A DNA stretch of 43,224 bases from Pseudomonas frederiksbergensis (GCF_017114915.1 NZ_JAAUOE010000008.1:132737-175960); one strand, 5' to 3'; shown: positions 9,934 to 22,445, counted from the stretch's first letter. Notes: generated by a model not told the origin, from the sequence alone. Made by a program: numbers and translations.

Positions 9934-9975
9934 CCAGAGGTCTGTGTAACAGAAAAAGCGTACACAGGCCTCTGG
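9934..9975. other. Strong 15-bp hairpin between prkA and yeaH
   Basis: CCAGAGGTCTGTGTA (9934-9948) pairs with TACACAGGCCTCTGG (9961-9975) with one G-T pair and a 12-base loop. On the minus-strand transcript it comes about 30 bases after the prkA stop and about 130 before the yeaH start. No T-run follows, so it looks more like an mRNA stability or processing element, or a partial terminator, than a simple intrinsic terminator. Confidence 0.6.
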
Positions 9976-10005
9976 CTAACGACAACCGGTCTGACCGGCA
10001 GCGGG

Positions 10006-11928
10006 TTACTGTGATTTTCTGACCCGCAGATACCACTCGGACAGCAGTCGTACCTGTTTGTCGGTGTAGCCCCGCTCGACCATCCGTGTGACGAAGTCGT
10101 TGTGCTTCTGCTGGTCCTCTTTGCTGGCCTTGGCATTGAAGCTGATGACCGGCAGCAGGTCCTCGGTGTTGGAGAACATTTTCTTCTCGATGACCACCCG
10201 CAGTTTTTCGTAGCTGAGCCAGGTCGGGTTCTTGCCGTTGTTGTTGGCCCGTGCGCGCAGTACGAAGTTGACGATTTCGTTGCGGAAATCCTTCGGATTG
10301 CTGATGCCGGCCGGTTTTTCGATTTTCTCCAGTTCTTCGTTCAGGGCTACGCGGTTGAGGATCTCGCCGGTTTCCGGATCGCGGTATTCCTGATCCTGAA
10401 TCCAGAAGTCGGCGTACAGCACGTAGCGATCGAAGATGTTCTGGCCGTACTCGCTGTAAGACTCGAGGTAGGCAGTCTGGATCTCCTTGCCGATGAATTC
10501 GATATAACGCGGTGCCAGGTACTCTTTCAGGAAGCGCAGATAGCGTTCGCGGGTCTCGGCCTGGAATTGTTCCTGTTCGATCTGCTGTTCCAGCACGTAG
10601 AGCAAATGCACCGGGTTGGCGGCGATTTCGTGCGGATCGAAGTTGAAGACCTTCGACAGGATCTTAAAGGCGAAGCGGGTCGACAGACCGTTCATGCCTT
10701 CGTCGACACCTGCTGCATCGCGGTATTCCTGGATCGACTTGGCCTTCGGATCGGTGTCCTTGAGGTTTTCGCCGTCATACACGCGCATCTTGGAGTAGAT
10801 GTTGGAGTTTTCCGGCTCCTTGAGGCGCGAGAGCACGGTGAACTGAGCGAGCATCTTCAGGGTGTCGGGCGCGCAATGGGCCTTGGCCAGCGAGCTGTTG
10901 AACAGCAGCTTGTCGTAGATCTTCACTTCGTCGCTGACGCGCAGGCAATACGGCACTTTGACGATATAGATCCGGTCGATGAAGGCTTCGTTGTTCTTGT
11001 TGTTGCGGAAGGTGTGCCATTCCGATTCGTTGGAGTGGGCCAGCAGAATCCCGGTGAACGGTATCGCCCCCAGGCCTTCGGTACTGTTGTAGTTGCCTTC
11101 CTGGGTGGCCGTCAGCAGTGGGTGCAGCACCTTGATCGGTGCCTTGAACATTTCGACGAACTCCATCAGGCCCTGGTTGGCCCGGCACAGCGCCCCCGAG
11201 TAGCTGTAGGCATCGGCGTCGTTTTGCGGGAACTCTTCCAGTTTGCGGATATCGACCTTGCCCACCAGTGCCGAGATGTCCTGGTTGTTTTCATCGCCTG
11301 GCTCGGTTTTCGCGACCGCAATCTGGTTGAGGATCGACGGATACAGTTTCACCACGCGGAACTGGCTGATGTCGCCGCCGAATTCGGCCAGGCGCTTGGT
11401 GGCCCATGGCGACATGATGGTATTGAGATAGCGCCGGGGAATGCCGAAGTCTTCCTCGAGGATCGCGCCATCTTCCGTGGCGTTGAACAGACCCAGAGGC
11501 GACTCGAAAACCGGCGAGCCCTTGATCGCGTAGAAGGGCACTTTCTCGATCAGCTGTTTGAGCTTCTCGGCCAGGGACGATTTACCGCCACCGACAGGGC
11601 CGAGCAGGTAGAGGATCTGTTTCTTCTCTTCCAGACCCTGAGCGGCGTGGCGGAAATACGACACGATCTGGTCGATGCATTCTTCCATCCCGTGGAAGTC
11701 CTCAAAGGCCGGATAGCGGCGGATCACCTTGTTGGAAAAGATTCGCGACAGCCTCGAGTTGGTCGAGGTGTCGAGCAGCTCCGGCTCCCCGATGGCCAGC
11801 AGTAGACGCTCGGCGGCGGAGGCGTAGGCGCTGCGGTCCTTTTTGCACAGTTCCAGGTACTCCTGCAGGGAGAATTCTTCCTGGCGTGTGGACTCGAAGC
11901 GTTGTTGGAAGTGGCTAAAGATACTCAT
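10006..11928 (-). CDS. PrkA-family serine protein kinase (YeaG)
   Basis: A 640-residue AAA-type serine/threonine kinase of the PrkA family, first gene of the prkA-yeaH-spoVR set. The P-loop is LLGPVGGGKSSLAEKL (near residues 107-122). The remainder follows the family, ending in the C-terminal PrkA domain with VRLLSEWYLRVRKSQ. The start is ATG with a good GAGGTGA. E. coli YeaG is an RpoS-associated kinase acting in sustained nitrogen starvation; a similar stress role here is inferred from family and context. Confidence 0.94.
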   Translation of the reverse strand: MSIFSHFQQRFESTRQEEFSLQEYLELCKKDRSAYASAAERLLLAIGEPELLDTSTNSRLSRIFSNKVIRRYPAFEDFHGMEECIDQIVSYFRHAAQGLEEKKQILYLLGPVGGGKSSLAEKLKQLIEKVPFYAIKGSPVFESPLGLFNATEDGAILEEDFGIPRRYLNTIMSPWATKRLAEFGGDISQFRVVKLYPSILNQIAVAKTEPGDENNQDISALVGKVDIRKLEEFPQNDADAYSYSGALCRANQGLMEFVEMFKAPIKVLHPLLTATQEGNYNSTEGLGAIPFTGILLAHSNESEWHTFRNNKNNEAFIDRIYIVKVPYCLRVSDEVKIYDKLLFNSSLAKAHCAPDTLKMLAQFTVLSRLKEPENSNIYSKMRVYDGENLKDTDPKAKSIQEYRDAAGVDEGMNGLSTRFAFKILSKVFNFDPHEIAANPVHLLYVLEQQIEQEQFQAETRERYLRFLKEYLAPRYIEFIGKEIQTAYLESYSEYGQNIFDRYVLYADFWIQDQEYRDPETGEILNRVALNEELEKIEKPAGISNPKDFRNEIVNFVLRARANNNGKNPTWLSYEKLRVVIEKKMFSNTEDLLPVISFNAKASKEDQQKHNDFVTRMVERGYTDKQVRLLSEWYLRVRKSQ

Positions 11929-12112
11929 GACGTCACCTCGCTCGATACGTGGAGCCGACGCCGGATCACTCAGTCGATGCTGGCAGCAACCGAACAGGCA
12001 GTCGCTGTTTACCCCCCCAGAACTCTTCCGGAGCTGACGACTCCGAAAGCTACTCCCGATGACCCGCGCGCCGGTGTACCGGCTCTCCCCTGTTTTGGAT
12101 GGCCTGCGCTTA

Positions 12113-12119
12113 AGGATAG
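12113..12119 (-). promoter_or_regulatory. Candidate sigma-S-type -10 element upstream of prkA
   Basis: In the 298 bases between prkA and glpE, the minus strand has CTATCCTTAAG, close to the CTATACT consensus of stationary-phase promoters, with no recognisable -35. It would give a leader of roughly 180 bases containing two inverted repeats: GCCGGT-GT-ACCGGC near 12070-12083, and CGGAG/CTCCG near 12030-12050. The call rests on one short motif and the known RpoS link of this family. Confidence 0.3.
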
Positions 12120-12160
12120 TTCGGAATCAGAGAGATAAAGTAGCAATGCGTAAATAGTTA

Positions 12161-12214
12161 TGGCAGACCGTTCGTCTGCCATCGCGCGAGCCCGCGAAAG
12201 CCGGGGCTTGCGCG
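12161..12214 (-). terminator. Tandem hairpins downstream of glpE
   Basis: Two adjacent stem-loops lie after the glpE stop: GCGCGAGCCC with GGGCTTGCGC (12185-12194 / 12205-12214, one G-T pair), then a perfect ATGGCAGAC-CGTTC-GTCTGCCAT (12161-12183). On the minus strand the second is followed by AACTATTTACG. They probably end the lptD-to-glpE transcript and separate it from prkA. Confidence 0.55.
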
Positions 12215-12226
12215 CCTGGAAAAAAA

Positions 12227-12556
12227 TTATTCGGAAATGCCTTGCGCCGTTTCCGAAGGATAGGTCGTACGCCACAGCTCAAAACCGCCGTCCATGCTGT
12301 AGACGTCGGAGAAGCCCTGGCTGATCAGGTAGGCAGCGGCATTTTGGCTGGAGTTACCGTGATAGCAGACCACCACGGTCGGTGCGTCGAGGTCGGCGGC
12401 ACGGATGAAATCCGAAATGGAATGGTTATCCAGATGCTTCGAACCAGCGATGTGCAGCGCGGCAAAAGTGGCCGGATCGCGGATGTCGACCACCACCGCG
12501 CCTTGTTCGCGCAGGGCCTGGGCCTGTTCTGGAGGGATACGTTTGAATTCGCTCAT
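12227..12556 (-). CDS. glpE: Thiosulfate sulfurtransferase GlpE (single-domain rhodanese)
   Basis: A 109-residue rhodanese that transfers sulfur from thiosulfate to cyanide or thiol acceptors. The catalytic loop is CYHGNSSQ with Cys64, matching the GlpE subtype. [18 protein letters not shown] is the rhodanese signature near the N-terminus. It is probably cytoplasmic. It lies 33 bases downstream of apaH on the same strand and could be the last gene of that cluster. Confidence 0.94.
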   Translation of the reverse strand: MSEFKRIPPEQAQALREQGAVVVDIRDPATFAALHIAGSKHLDNHSISDFIRAADLDAPTVVVCYHGNSSQNAAAYLISQGFSDVYSMDGGFELWRTTYPSETAQGISE

Positions 12557-12589
12557 GGCGGGCTCCTGTGGCTCGGCTGAAAGTGCAGT

Positions 12590-13471
12590 CTAGCGCGGGG
12601 CGCTGGCTGACGTTGATGCGGGAATAGAGGTGGCGACTGGCGGCCGAACATGGCCATGGGCGTCGCATTTGCATTGCAGGCGCTCAAAGGTGTCGACGTT
12701 CATCAGGGTCATGGCGCCACCCCAGACGCAACCGGTGTCGAGGGCAAACAGACCTGGTTCGTTGCACTGGCCTTCGAGCGCCGCCCAATGGCCGAAGATG
12801 ATCTTCAGGCCTTTGGTCTTGCGCTCCTTGTGCGCGAACCACGGCGCATAACCTGGTGGCGCGGTGTCGATACCTTCCTTGCCCTTGAGGTCGAGCTTGC
12901 CGTCGCTGGTGCAAAAACGCATGCGGGTGAAATAGTTGGTGATGACGCGCAGACGGGCGACGCCTTTGAGGTCGTTGTCCCATTTCACCGGATCGTTGCC
13001 ATACATGCCATCAAGGTAAGGCGCGAAGCGGCTGTCGTCGTGCAGCGCTTCTTCGACTTCGGCGGCGCATTTCAAGGCCTTTCGCAGCGACCATTGCGGC
13101 GGGATGCCAGCATGGACAAGGGCGATATCGCGCTGTTCGTCGTAGTGCATGAGCTTTTGTTGGCGAACCCATTCCAGCAGTTCAGCGCTATCGGGCGCTT
13201 GAAGAATCTCGCGCAGGGTGTCGGCTTTCTTCAGACGTTCGATGTTCTGCCCGACGGCCAGCAAGTGCAGATCATGGTTGCCAAGCACGCAGATCAGCGA
13301 CTCACGGATGCTATAGAGGAAGCGCAAGGTTTCCAGTGACTGTGGGCCACGGTTGATGAGGTCGCCCACCAGCCACAGACGATCCCGGGCAGGGTCGAAG
13401 GCGACTTGCTTGAGCAGGCATTGCAGCGGTTCAAGGCAACCTTGCAGATCACCGACGGCATACGTCGCCAT
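12590..13471 (-). CDS. apaH: Symmetrical bis(5'-nucleosyl)-tetraphosphatase ApaH
   Basis: Hydrolyses Ap4A and related dinucleotides to ADP, and acts on Np4-capped RNA in E. coli. The 293-residue metallophosphoesterase has the three metal-binding blocks in order: GDLQG (near residue 7), GDLINRGP (about 36) and GNHDLH (about 64). Its start codon shares one base with the apaG stop, the conserved apaG-apaH junction. The C-terminal tail is Ala/Ser/Pro-rich. Confidence 0.96.
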   Translation of the reverse strand: MATYAVGDLQGCLEPLQCLLKQVAFDPARDRLWLVGDLINRGPQSLETLRFLYSIRESLICVLGNHDLHLLAVGQNIERLKKADTLREILQAPDSAELLEWVRQQKLMHYDEQRDIALVHAGIPPQWSLRKALKCAAEVEEALHDDSRFAPYLDGMYGNDPVKWDNDLKGVARLRVITNYFTRMRFCTSDGKLDLKGKEGIDTAPPGYAPWFAHKERKTKGLKIIFGHWAALEGQCNEPGLFALDTGCVWGGAMTLMNVDTFERLQCKCDAHGHVRPPVATSIPASTSASAPR

Positions 13472-13851
13472 CAGTGCAGTGCTCCGGGTACTGCCAGACG
13501 GAACGGTGCGATGATGGCGTCGAAGTGCTTGCCGTCTTCGGCGAGCATCTGATAGGTGCCCTGCATAGTGCCGACCTTGGATGTCATGACGGTGCCGCTG
13601 CTGTAAGTGTGGCTCTTGCCCACATCGATCAACGGCTGCTGGCCGACGACGCCTGCACCGCGAACCTCCTCGACATGCCCGTCACCGTCGGTGATCACCC
13701 AATGCCGTGAAAGCAGTCTGGCGGGTAGCAGGCCATTGTTTTGCACGGTGATGGTGTAGGCGAAGGCAAAGCGGTCGTGCTCGGGTTGCGATTGTTCTGC
13801 CAGATAGCGGGTGACGACGCTGACGTCGACCTGATAACGAGGATCGGACAT
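13471..13851 (-). CDS. apaG: ApaG (Co2+/Mg2+ efflux-associated protein, DUF525)
   Basis: A 126-residue beta-sandwich protein of the ApaG family with the conserved [35 protein letters not shown] and GTMQGTYQM segments. Its molecular role is uncertain; the Salmonella homologue CorD was linked to cobalt/magnesium efflux. It lies between rsmA and apaH in the standard rsmA-apaG-apaH order. Confidence 0.95.
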   Translation of the reverse strand: MSDPRYQVDVSVVTRYLAEQSQPEHDRFAFAYTITVQNNGLLPARLLSRHWVITDGDGHVEEVRGAGVVGQQPLIDVGKSHTYSSGTVMTSKVGTMQGTYQMLAEDGKHFDAIIAPFRLAVPGALH

Positions 13852-13918
13852 GCAAAAGGCCTTAGAAACGAAGCGGGACGCGGGGCGTAGTAGCTGATAG
13901 AGCTCAGTCTAGGCCAAG

Positions 13919-13955
13919 TATCGGGTAGTAAACCAGAGTGGCGTCCTACCCGATA
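13919..13955. other. 10-bp perfect inverted repeat between rsmA and apaG
   Basis: TATCGGGTAG (13919-13928) and CTACCCGATA (13946-13955) flank a 17-base loop in the 118-base gap after the rsmA stop. There is no T-run. It may be a transcript processing or attenuation hairpin separating pdxA-rsmA from apaG-apaH. Confidence 0.45.
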
Positions 13956-13969
13956 GCGCTCATCGCCTG

Positions 13970-14788
13970 TCAGTCGGTGGCAGGCTTTTGTAGGACTTGT
14001 TCGCTGAGCTTGTCGGCCAGGCGCACGAAGGCGGCCAGGTCGAGCTGCTCGGGGCGAAGGCTGCCATCGACGCCAGCGGCTTCGATTTCGGCGTTGCTCA
14101 GCAACAGTTTCAGTGTGTTGCGCAGGGTCTTGCGGCGCTGGTTGAAAGCTTCGCGCACGACGCGTTCCAGCAGGCGATGATCCTTGGCCGGGTGCGGCAG
14201 TACCGCGTGGGGCACCAGGCGTACGATTGCGGAGTCGACTTTCGGCGGAGGGTTGAACGCGCCCGGACCGACGTTGAACAGATGCTCGACCCGGCAATGG
14301 TACTGAACCATGATCGACAGGCGACCCCAGTCACCGCCACCAGGGCCCGCCGCCAGACGCTCGACCACTTCCTTTTGCAGCATGAAGTGCATGTCGCGAA
14401 TCAGATTGGCGTTGTGCAGCAGGTGAAAGATCAGCGGCGTAGAGATGTTGTACGGCAGATTGCCGACCACTCGCAGGCTGTTTGGCGCGGCGTTCAGGCT
14501 GTTGAAGTCGAATTTCAGCGCGTCGCCCTGATGCAGGTGGAAATTGCTCTTGCCGGCGAACTGCTGATTGAGGATCGGGATCAGGTCCTTGTCCAGCTCC
14601 ACCACGTCCAGTTGGGCGCCGCTGTTGAGCAGGCCTGCGGTCAGAGCACCCTGGCCCGGACCGATTTCCAGCAGACGGTCTTCAGGTTTGGCGTGAATGG
14701 AGCGCAGGATGCGGTCGATAACGCCGGCATCGTGCAGGAAGTTCTGGCCGAAACGCTTGCGCGCCCGGTGTTGGTAATGCTCGGTCAT
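13970..14788 (-). CDS. rsmA: 16S rRNA (adenine1518-N6/adenine1519-N6)-dimethyltransferase RsmA
   Basis: Dimethylates two adjacent adenines in the 3' hairpin of 16S rRNA (KsgA). The 272-residue protein begins [20 protein letters not shown] and has the SAM-binding [11 protein letters not shown] and the catalytic NLPYNIST motif. Its start overlaps the end of pdxA by four bases. The name refers to the methyltransferase, not the unrelated RNA-binding RsmA/CsrA of Pseudomonas. Confidence 0.96.
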   Translation of the reverse strand: MTEHYQHRARKRFGQNFLHDAGVIDRILRSIHAKPEDRLLEIGPGQGALTAGLLNSGAQLDVVELDKDLIPILNQQFAGKSNFHLHQGDALKFDFNSLNAAPNSLRVVGNLPYNISTPLIFHLLHNANLIRDMHFMLQKEVVERLAAGPGGGDWGRLSIMVQYHCRVEHLFNVGPGAFNPPPKVDSAIVRLVPHAVLPHPAKDHRLLERVVREAFNQRRKTLRNTLKLLLSNAEIEAAGVDGSLRPEQLDLAAFVRLADKLSEQVLQKPATD

Positions 14789-15774
14789 AAACGGGTCTCG
14801 GCCATCTGGTAGGCGGTTTCCAGGGCGACTTGCAGGCTGCCGGTGTCGATGTTGCCGCTGCCGGCCAGGTCCAGGGCGGTGCCGTGGTCGACCGATGTGC
14901 GGATGATCGGCAAGCCGAGGGTCACGTTGACTGCCGCGCCGAAGCCTTTGTATTTCAGCACGGGCAGGCCCTGGTCGTGGTACATCGCCAGCACTGCGTC
15001 GCAGTGCTCCAGATATTTGGGGGTAAACAGAGTGTCGGCGGGCAGGGGGCCGCGAAGGTCCATGCCCTCGCCGCGCAGGCGCTCTAATGTGGGTTCGATG
15101 ATGTCGATTTCTTCATGGCCCAGATGACCGCCTTCACCGGCGTGCGGGTTAAGCCCGCAAACCAGGATGCGTGGCTGGGCGATGCCGAATTTTTCTTGCA
15201 GGTCGGTGTGCAGAATTCGCGTAACCCGCTCCAGCCGTTCCGGCGTGATCGCGTCGGCAATCTCGCGAAGGGGCAGGTGAGTGGTGACCAGCGCCACGCG
15301 CAAGCCGCGAGTGGCGAGCATCATCACCACTTGTGCGGTATGAGTCAGGTCGGCGAGAAATTCCGTGTGCCCGGAAAAGGCGATCCCGGATTCATTGATC
15401 ACACCCTTGTGCACCGGGGCGGTGATCATGCCGGCGAAGTGCCCGTCCAGGCAGCCTTGGCCAGCGCGGGTCAGGGTTTCCAGAACGAAAGCCGCATTGG
15501 CCTTGTTCAGTTGCCCGGCGATGACGTTGGCGTTGAGGGGTGTATCCCAGACATACAGGCTGTTGGCCGGCGCAGGAACGTCCGGCCAGCTGTCCGGCGT
15601 TACCGGCAGCAGATCGACCACCACGCCAAGCTGCGCGGCCCGCTCGATGAGCAGGTCGCGGCTGGTAATGGCAATCAGGGGGTGTGGCTGGGCTTGCGAG
15701 GCGAGCAGCAGGCACAGGTCGGGACCTATGCCGGCTGGTTCGCCGGGGGTCAGCGCGAAACGCTTGGGTTTCAC
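14785..15774 (-). CDS. pdxA: 4-hydroxythreonine-4-phosphate dehydrogenase PdxA
   Basis: Oxidises 4-phosphohydroxy-L-threonine in the DXP-dependent pyridoxal phosphate pathway. The 329-residue protein begins [20 protein letters not shown], the family signature, and has [20 protein letters not shown] and the metal-binding [13 protein letters not shown]. It overlaps surA and rsmA by four bases at each end, so these three genes form one tightly coupled unit. Confidence 0.96.
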   Translation of the reverse strand: MKPKRFALTPGEPAGIGPDLCLLLASQAQPHPLIAITSRDLLIERAAQLGVVVDLLPVTPDSWPDVPAPANSLYVWDTPLNANVIAGQLNKANAAFVLETLTRAGQGCLDGHFAGMITAPVHKGVINESGIAFSGHTEFLADLTHTAQVVMMLATRGLRVALVTTHLPLREIADAITPERLERVTRILHTDLQEKFGIAQPRILVCGLNPHAGEGGHLGHEEIDIIEPTLERLRGEGMDLRGPLPADTLFTPKYLEHCDAVLAMYHDQGLPVLKYKGFGAAVNVTLGLPIIRTSVDHGTALDLAGSGNIDTGSLQVALETAYQMAETRL

Positions 15775-17093
15775 TGCGCTGCCTGGTCTGCACCAGGGAG
15801 TTTGATTTCTACGTACGCTTCGTCACGGATCTGACGCAGCCAGGTTTGCAGCTCTTCGTCGTATTTGCGGTTGCGCAGTACGGTCATCGCTTGCTGCTCA
15901 CGGGCCTGGGTGGTGCTGTCGGTGGCGCGGCGGCCAAGGACTTCCAGAACGTGCCAGCCATATTGGGTCTGGAATGGCTTGGACAGCTGACCTTGTGGGG
16001 TCTTGGCCATCACTTCACGGAATTCAGGCACCAGTGCGTTCGGATCGATCCAGTTCAGGTCGCCGCCGTTGAGGGCGGAGCCCGGATCTTCCGAGAAGCT
16101 TTTCGCCAGCTCGCCGAAATCTTCACCCGCTTCGATACGGGTATAGAGCGACTGAGCCAGAGCCTTGGTTTTTGCTTCGTCGCGAATCGGGCTTGGTTTG
16201 ACCAGGATGTGACGCACATGCACTTCGTCACGCACCTGGCTCTCGCCGCCACGCTTGTCGAGGATCTTCAGGATGATGAAGCCACCCGGGGTGCGCATGG
16301 GCTGGGTCACATCGCCAACCGCCATGGTGCTGAGCAGGCGATCGAACGGAGGCGGCAGTTGAGCGGCTTTACGCCAGCCCATGTCGCCGCCTTCCAGCGC
16401 GGTTTCGCTGGCGGATTTGGCGATTGCCAACTGACCGAAGTCAGCGCCTTGCTTGAGCTGCTGGTAAACCGCGTCGGCTTGTTTGGCGGCATTCTGAATT
16501 GCGTCGGAGTTGGCGCTTTCCGGCGTAGGAATCAGGATGTTGGCCAAGCGAAACTCTTCGGACAGCTGCATCTTGCCCAGGTCGGACGCCAGGAAGTTCT
16601 TCACTTCCTGCTCGGACACCTGGATGCGCTCGGCCACACGACGTTGACGCACACGGCTGATGATCATTTCACGGCGGATCTGGTCGCGAGCGTCGTCATA
16701 AGACAGGCCGTCGCGAGCCAGGGCGGCGCGGAATTGTTCGATCGACATGTTGTTGCGCTGGGCAATGGTGCCGACAGCCTGGTTCAGTTCTTCATCGGTA
16801 ATGCGAATGCCGGAGCGCTCGCCGATCTGCAATTGCAGGTTTTCGACGATCAGACGCTCAAGCACCTGCTGATCCAGTACGCCCGCGGGCGGTACGGCAG
16901 CACCGCGTTTGGCGATGGTTTGCTGAACTTCATGAACACGCTGGTCCAGTTGGCTCTGCATGACCACGTCGTTGTCGACGATGGCTACCACTTTGTCGAT
17001 GGACTCTACCGCAGCGTTGGCCGCGGTGCCCAGGAACAGCGCGCCCAGCATTAGCGGGCGCAGACAATCAGAAAGCTTGGTCTTCACGTTCAC
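15771..17093 (-). CDS. surA: Periplasmic chaperone/peptidyl-prolyl isomerase SurA
   Basis: Escorts outer-membrane proteins, including LptD, across the periplasm. The 440-residue precursor has a signal peptide ([17 protein letters not shown], residues about 12-28), a SurA N-domain, then two parvulin domains starting near [12 protein letters not shown]... and [17 protein letters not shown] short C-terminal helix follows. The first 26 bases overlap the end of lptD. Its linkage to lptD fits its role in LptD assembly. Confidence 0.96.
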   Translation of the reverse strand: MNVKTKLSDCLRPLMLGALFLGTAANAAVESIDKVVAIVDNDVVMQSQLDQRVHEVQQTIAKRGAAVPPAGVLDQQVLERLIVENLQLQIGERSGIRITDEELNQAVGTIAQRNNMSIEQFRAALARDGLSYDDARDQIRREMIISRVRQRRVAERIQVSEQEVKNFLASDLGKMQLSEEFRLANILIPTPESANSDAIQNAAKQADAVYQQLKQGADFGQLAIAKSASETALEGGDMGWRKAAQLPPPFDRLLSTMAVGDVTQPMRTPGGFIILKILDKRGGESQVRDEVHVRHILVKPSPIRDEAKTKALAQSLYTRIEAGEDFGELAKSFSEDPGSALNGGDLNWIDPNALVPEFREVMAKTPQGQLSKPFQTQYGWHVLEVLGRRATDSTTQAREQQAMTVLRNRKYDEELQTWLRQIRDEAYVEIKLPGADQAAQ

Positions 17094-19842
17094 GATAACC
17101 TTGGATGCCTTTGTCGAGGAAACTCTCTACTTTGGCGCCGGTGAGGCCGCCGAGTCCCTTCAGAACAATTTGGAGGAAGACGCCGTGGTCGCCTTTTTCG
17201 TTTTCCGGGGCGTTCTGACTGAACTCGTCATAGCTGACCCAGTAACGGTTGATCAGGCGCAATTTCCAGCAGCAGTTGTCGTATTCGAAACCACCGAAGG
17301 CTTCCAGAGTACGGTTGCGGTTGTAGTCATACTGCCAGCGGCTGATGGCGTTCCATTGCGGCACGATCGGCCAGATCACCGAGAAGTCGTGCTGTTTGAT
17401 CTTGTAGTAGTCCTTCACGTAGCCAGGAGTACCCGGGGTGCCATAGTCACCGCCGCCCACCGACCATTTACCGGTGTTCTGGTCATAACGGACCTGGTCA
17501 TTGCGATAGCGATAACCGGCGTTGATGACCTTGTTCGGGTTGTCTTCAGGCTGGTAGTGGAACATCGCGCTGCCCGAGCGAGGGCTGCGGCTGTCCGGGT
17601 CCCAGTTGTAGTCGGCGGTGGTGCGCCAGTCGCGGTTCCAGCGATATTCGTATTCCAGTGCGTACGGCGAAACGTTGGACTTGGCGTCGTCACGATCATC
17701 GAAAGCGATACCTGGAAGTTGGACTTCACGGTCCTTGAAGTACAAGGCCTGGCCGACACTGATGCGTTGACGTTCGAAACCGTTGTCTTCAATCCAGCGG
17801 TTGGTCACGCCCAGCGACAGCTTGTTCTCGTCGCCGACGCGGTCGGAGCCGGAGAAGCGGTTGTCACGGAACAGCGACGCGTAGTTGAAGGTATATTCGC
17901 CGGTGTCAAAGACCGGAATGTCAGTCTGATCCTTCTCTGGAACATAGAGATAGAACAGGCGTGGTTCCAGGGTTTGGCGGTAGTTCTTGCCAAACCATTG
18001 GGTGTTGCGATCGAAATACAGGCCGCTGTCGATACTGGCAATCGGTACGCTACGACTCTGGTTACGGCTGTAGCTCTCATCTGCAAGCAGAGTATTTTTG
18101 CCCTGCTGATCCAGATCCAGATCGTACTGGGTGTACTGGTACTTCAGGGAAGGTTTTAAGAAACCATACGTCCAGTTCAGCGGCAGGCTGACGCCCGGCT
18201 TGAGGTTCAAGCGGTTACCGTTGGCTCGTGCCAGGCCGGTCACGTTGTTATCAAGACGCGATTCGACGGTGCCGTCTTCGTTTACGAAGTTACCGTTCTT
18301 CAAATCACGCTCAAACCGCACAACCTCTGTCTCGTAATCGAAATTCAACCCTTCCGGATGATACGGCAGCTGACCATTGAAGGTGATCTGCGGCAAACGA
18401 TCATATGGTGTGATGTTCGATACGGTCGCCAGCTGATAAGCCTGGGCGTTCAAGCGAGCGGTGTAGCTGTCGCCGCGATAGGTGACAGAACCCTGCTGGT
18501 TCACGAAGTCGGCGCTTTTCACACCAATTTGATCAGTTTGCAGATCCTGGAAGTAATACGGGTCACTGATCTTGGTGTAATCGACTTGCGTTAAGACACG
18601 CGAGTCCAGGCCGCCCTTGTGCTGCCAGTTGTACATGTAGCGGGTTTTATCGTAATCGGTTTGCCCGCTGCGTTCGGTATCCTCGTCATTGAGGTACGCG
18701 GCGCCGAACTGACCTTCGCTGGACTTGGTCAGGTAGCGGAATTCGCCTTCCATCAACAGACCACGCTTGGCCATATAGCGCGGGTACAACGTGGCGTCGT
18801 AATTCGGCGCCAGGTTGAAGTAATACGGAGTGACCAGCATGAAGCCGGTATCGCTGCCGGTGCCGATGGTTGGTGGCAGGAAGCCGGACTGGCGACGGTC
18901 GTCGATCGGGAAATAGATGTACGGCGTGTACAGAACCGGAATGTCCTTGACCCGCAGTGTCACGTTGGTCGCGGTACCGAAACCGGTGGCCGGGTTCAAG
19001 GTGATGTTGTTGCCCTTGAGCTGCCAGGCGTTGCTGTTCGGTTCACACGTGGTGTACGTACCGTCCTTGAGACGGATGATCGCGTTCTCGGCACGCTTGG
19101 CATACAGCGCGTTACCGCGGATACGGGATTTGTGCATCACGTATTCGGCGTTGTCGACCTTGGCTTCACCGGTGTCGAGTTGCACGTCGGCGTGATCGCC
19201 CACGATCAGTGCGCCATTGTCGCGAATGCGTACGTTGCCGCTCAGTTCGCCACGGCTCTCGGCCTGGTACAGGTTCGCTTCGTCGGCTTCGACCTGCATG
19301 CTGCCCTGACGCATGACCACGTCGCCGGCCAGGGTCGCGACCTGCTCATCCTGCTTATAGCGGGAGGCCTTGGCGCCGAGAAAGGTTGGAGCGTCACTTT
19401 TATTCGTCTTGTCATTCATGCCAGGACGAATCGGTTCGATATAGGAACCAGAGCAGTAAGGACCGGTTTCGGCCAATTGCGCTGCGGTGAGTTTCTCGCG
19501 CGGAACCCAGTCGAGGTGGCTGTAGTCTTCACTACGCGACTTCAGGCCGCGGCCCTTGGACTCGGTCACCAGCACGGGCTTGGCGCCGGTGTCTTCACTG
19601 GCGCCGGTGTCTGCCGCGGCTTCGCCAGTGGTGGAAACTGCGCTGCCGTCATGGATGGGACGCGGCGGCAATGCGGCGGCCGGCGTCTTTGGCGCACAGT
19701 CCCAGGCACCCGAAGCAGACACCGCGCAGTCATACTGTTGCGCGGCGACCACGAACGAAGCGGCCAGGGGTTGCATGGCCAGCAGGCTGCCGGTGACCAA
19801 CAACGGAAATTTTTTACGAAACGCGGGGGATTTCAATGCCAT
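17068..19842 (-). CDS. lptD: LPS-assembly protein LptD
   Basis: Outer-membrane beta-barrel that inserts lipopolysaccharide into the outer leaflet with LptE. I place the start at ATG 19842 (924 residues, beginning [18 protein letters not shown]). This puts the signal peptide right at the N-terminus; the open frame extends 17 codons upstream, to 19893. After the signal peptide comes a Pseudomonas-type Ala/Pro-rich extension, then the OstA/LptA-like jellyroll (about residues 150-270) and the LptD barrel. The final residues overlap surA. Conserved Cys residues near the N-terminus ([13 protein letters not shown]) and late in the protein (DNCCWKL) fit the disulfide pattern of LptD. Confidence 0.96.
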   Translation of the reverse strand: MALKSPAFRKKFPLLVTGSLLAMQPLAASFVVAAQQYDCAVSASGAWDCAPKTPAAALPPRPIHDGSAVSTTGEAAADTGASEDTGAKPVLVTESKGRGLKSRSEDYSHLDWVPREKLTAAQLAETGPYCSGSYIEPIRPGMNDKTNKSDAPTFLGAKASRYKQDEQVATLAGDVVMRQGSMQVEADEANLYQAESRGELSGNVRIRDNGALIVGDHADVQLDTGEAKVDNAEYVMHKSRIRGNALYAKRAENAIIRLKDGTYTTCEPNSNAWQLKGNNITLNPATGFGTATNVTLRVKDIPVLYTPYIYFPIDDRRQSGFLPPTIGTGSDTGFMLVTPYYFNLAPNYDATLYPRYMAKRGLLMEGEFRYLTKSSEGQFGAAYLNDEDTERSGQTDYDKTRYMYNWQHKGGLDSRVLTQVDYTKISDPYYFQDLQTDQIGVKSADFVNQQGSVTYRGDSYTARLNAQAYQLATVSNITPYDRLPQITFNGQLPYHPEGLNFDYETEVVRFERDLKNGNFVNEDGTVESRLDNNVTGLARANGNRLNLKPGVSLPLNWTYGFLKPSLKYQYTQYDLDLDQQGKNTLLADESYSRNQSRSVPIASIDSGLYFDRNTQWFGKNYRQTLEPRLFYLYVPEKDQTDIPVFDTGEYTFNYASLFRDNRFSGSDRVGDENKLSLGVTNRWIEDNGFERQRISVGQALYFKDREVQLPGIAFDDRDDAKSNVSPYALEYEYRWNRDWRTTADYNWDPDSRSPRSGSAMFHYQPEDNPNKVINAGYRYRNDQVRYDQNTGKWSVGGGDYGTPGTPGYVKDYYKIKQHDFSVIWPIVPQWNAISRWQYDYNRNRTLEAFGGFEYDNCCWKLRLINRYWVSYDEFSQNAPENEKGDHGVFLQIVLKGLGGLTGAKVESFLDKGIQGYREREDQAF

Positions 19843-19972
19843 CTTATTAGTCCGGGCTTCCTGCGTGCCATCTGCCCGCGGTGTGGGCCGCACGCCTCTC
19901 GATGGTCTGAAAAAGATGTCGGATAATAAAGCATGACCCGCTTGACGGCTAGCGCCGTCGGAGACCCTTGTA
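19843..19972. promoter_or_regulatory. Divergent lptD/amgK regulatory region
   Basis: This 130-base region must hold promoters for two opposed units. The AT-rich GGATAATAAAG at 19921-19931 can be read as a -10 on either strand (GATAAT plus, TATTAT minus), but neither has a convincing -35. Just upstream of the amgK ribosome-binding GGAG is a perfect stem, GACGGC-TAGC-GCCGTC (19944-19959). I see no clear sigma-E/AlgU motif for lptD. Confidence 0.35.
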
Positions 19973-21660
<1,688 letters not shown>

Positions 21661-21661
21661 C

Positions 21662-22429
21662 ATGTTGTGGCCAGGGACTCTGATTGGAGCCGGAGCGGGC
21701 TTTGCCATAGCCAGCATTCCGGGGGCCATGCTTGGTGCTTTATTGGGGCAGGCGCTGGATCGGCGTTTGCACCTGCAGAGCTGGGCGCATTTATGGGAAA
21801 AGTTCGGCGGTCGCTCGGCGCTGCGCAACGATGAACTGCTGTTCGTGTTGCTGGGCCGATTGGCCAAGAGTGATGGGCGGGTAATGGACGGCCATATCCA
21901 GCAGGCGCGGCAGGAAATGCGCTCGCTGGAGATGACCGAATCGGCGCAACGTCGCGCAATCGCGGCGTTCAATCGGGGCAAGTCGGGGCATGACCGGTTA
22001 CGCGGTTATCTGCGCCGCTTGAGTGCTCAGCCCCATGCGGCGGAAGGCGTATTGCGTGCCTGTTGGCGGATGGTCTGGGCCGACGGCCGTGCCGGTAGCC
22101 GTGAATGCGAGCTGATTGCCCAGTGGGGCAAATGGCTGGGCTGGACGCGACGACAAGTACAGGCGCTGGCGAGCGACTACGAACCGCAGAAGCGCCCGGT
22201 GGTCAGCAGCGCGATCACTTATCAGGACGCCTTGAGGTTGTTGGGCGTGTCGGCAACCAGCGAGCCGGCGCAAATCAAGCGCGCCTATCGACGCCTGCTC
22301 AGTCGCCACCATCCGGACAAGATTGCCGGCAGCGGTGCGACGGCGTTGCAGGTTCGCGAGGCGACGGACAAAACTCGCGAGCTGCACAATGCCTACACGT
22401 TGATTCGTGAGCGGCGGGATTTCCGGTAA
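21662..22429 (+). CDS. djlA: DjlA-like membrane-anchored J-domain protein (TerB domain)
   Basis: A 255-residue protein with an N-terminal glycine-zipper membrane segment (GTLIGAGAGFAIASIPGAMLGALLGQ, residues about 5-30). A central TerB/DjlA-type helical domain follows (FVLLGRLAKSDGRVMDGHI), then a C-terminal J domain (DALRLLGVSATSEPAQIKRAY with the HPD of RHHPDK). This matches DjlA, a DnaK co-chaperone at the inner membrane. It starts two bases after murU and is probably in the same operon. The symbol is by architecture. Confidence 0.8.
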   Translation: MLWPGTLIGAGAGFAIASIPGAMLGALLGQALDRRLHLQSWAHLWEKFGGRSALRNDELLFVLLGRLAKSDGRVMDGHIQQARQEMRSLEMTESAQRRAIAAFNRGKSGHDRLRGYLRRLSAQPHAAEGVLRACWRMVWADGRAGSRECELIAQWGKWLGWTRRQVQALASDYEPQKRPVVSSAITYQDALRLLGVSATSEPAQIKRAYRRLLSRHHPDKIAGSGATALQVREATDKTRELHNAYTLIRERRDFR

Positions 22430-22445
22430 TCGCAAAGCAGGTCAC

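Noticed and set aside
19843..19893. A longer LptD start 17 codons upstream of ATG 19842.
   Set aside because: It would put a charged, non-homologous stretch in front of the signal peptide.
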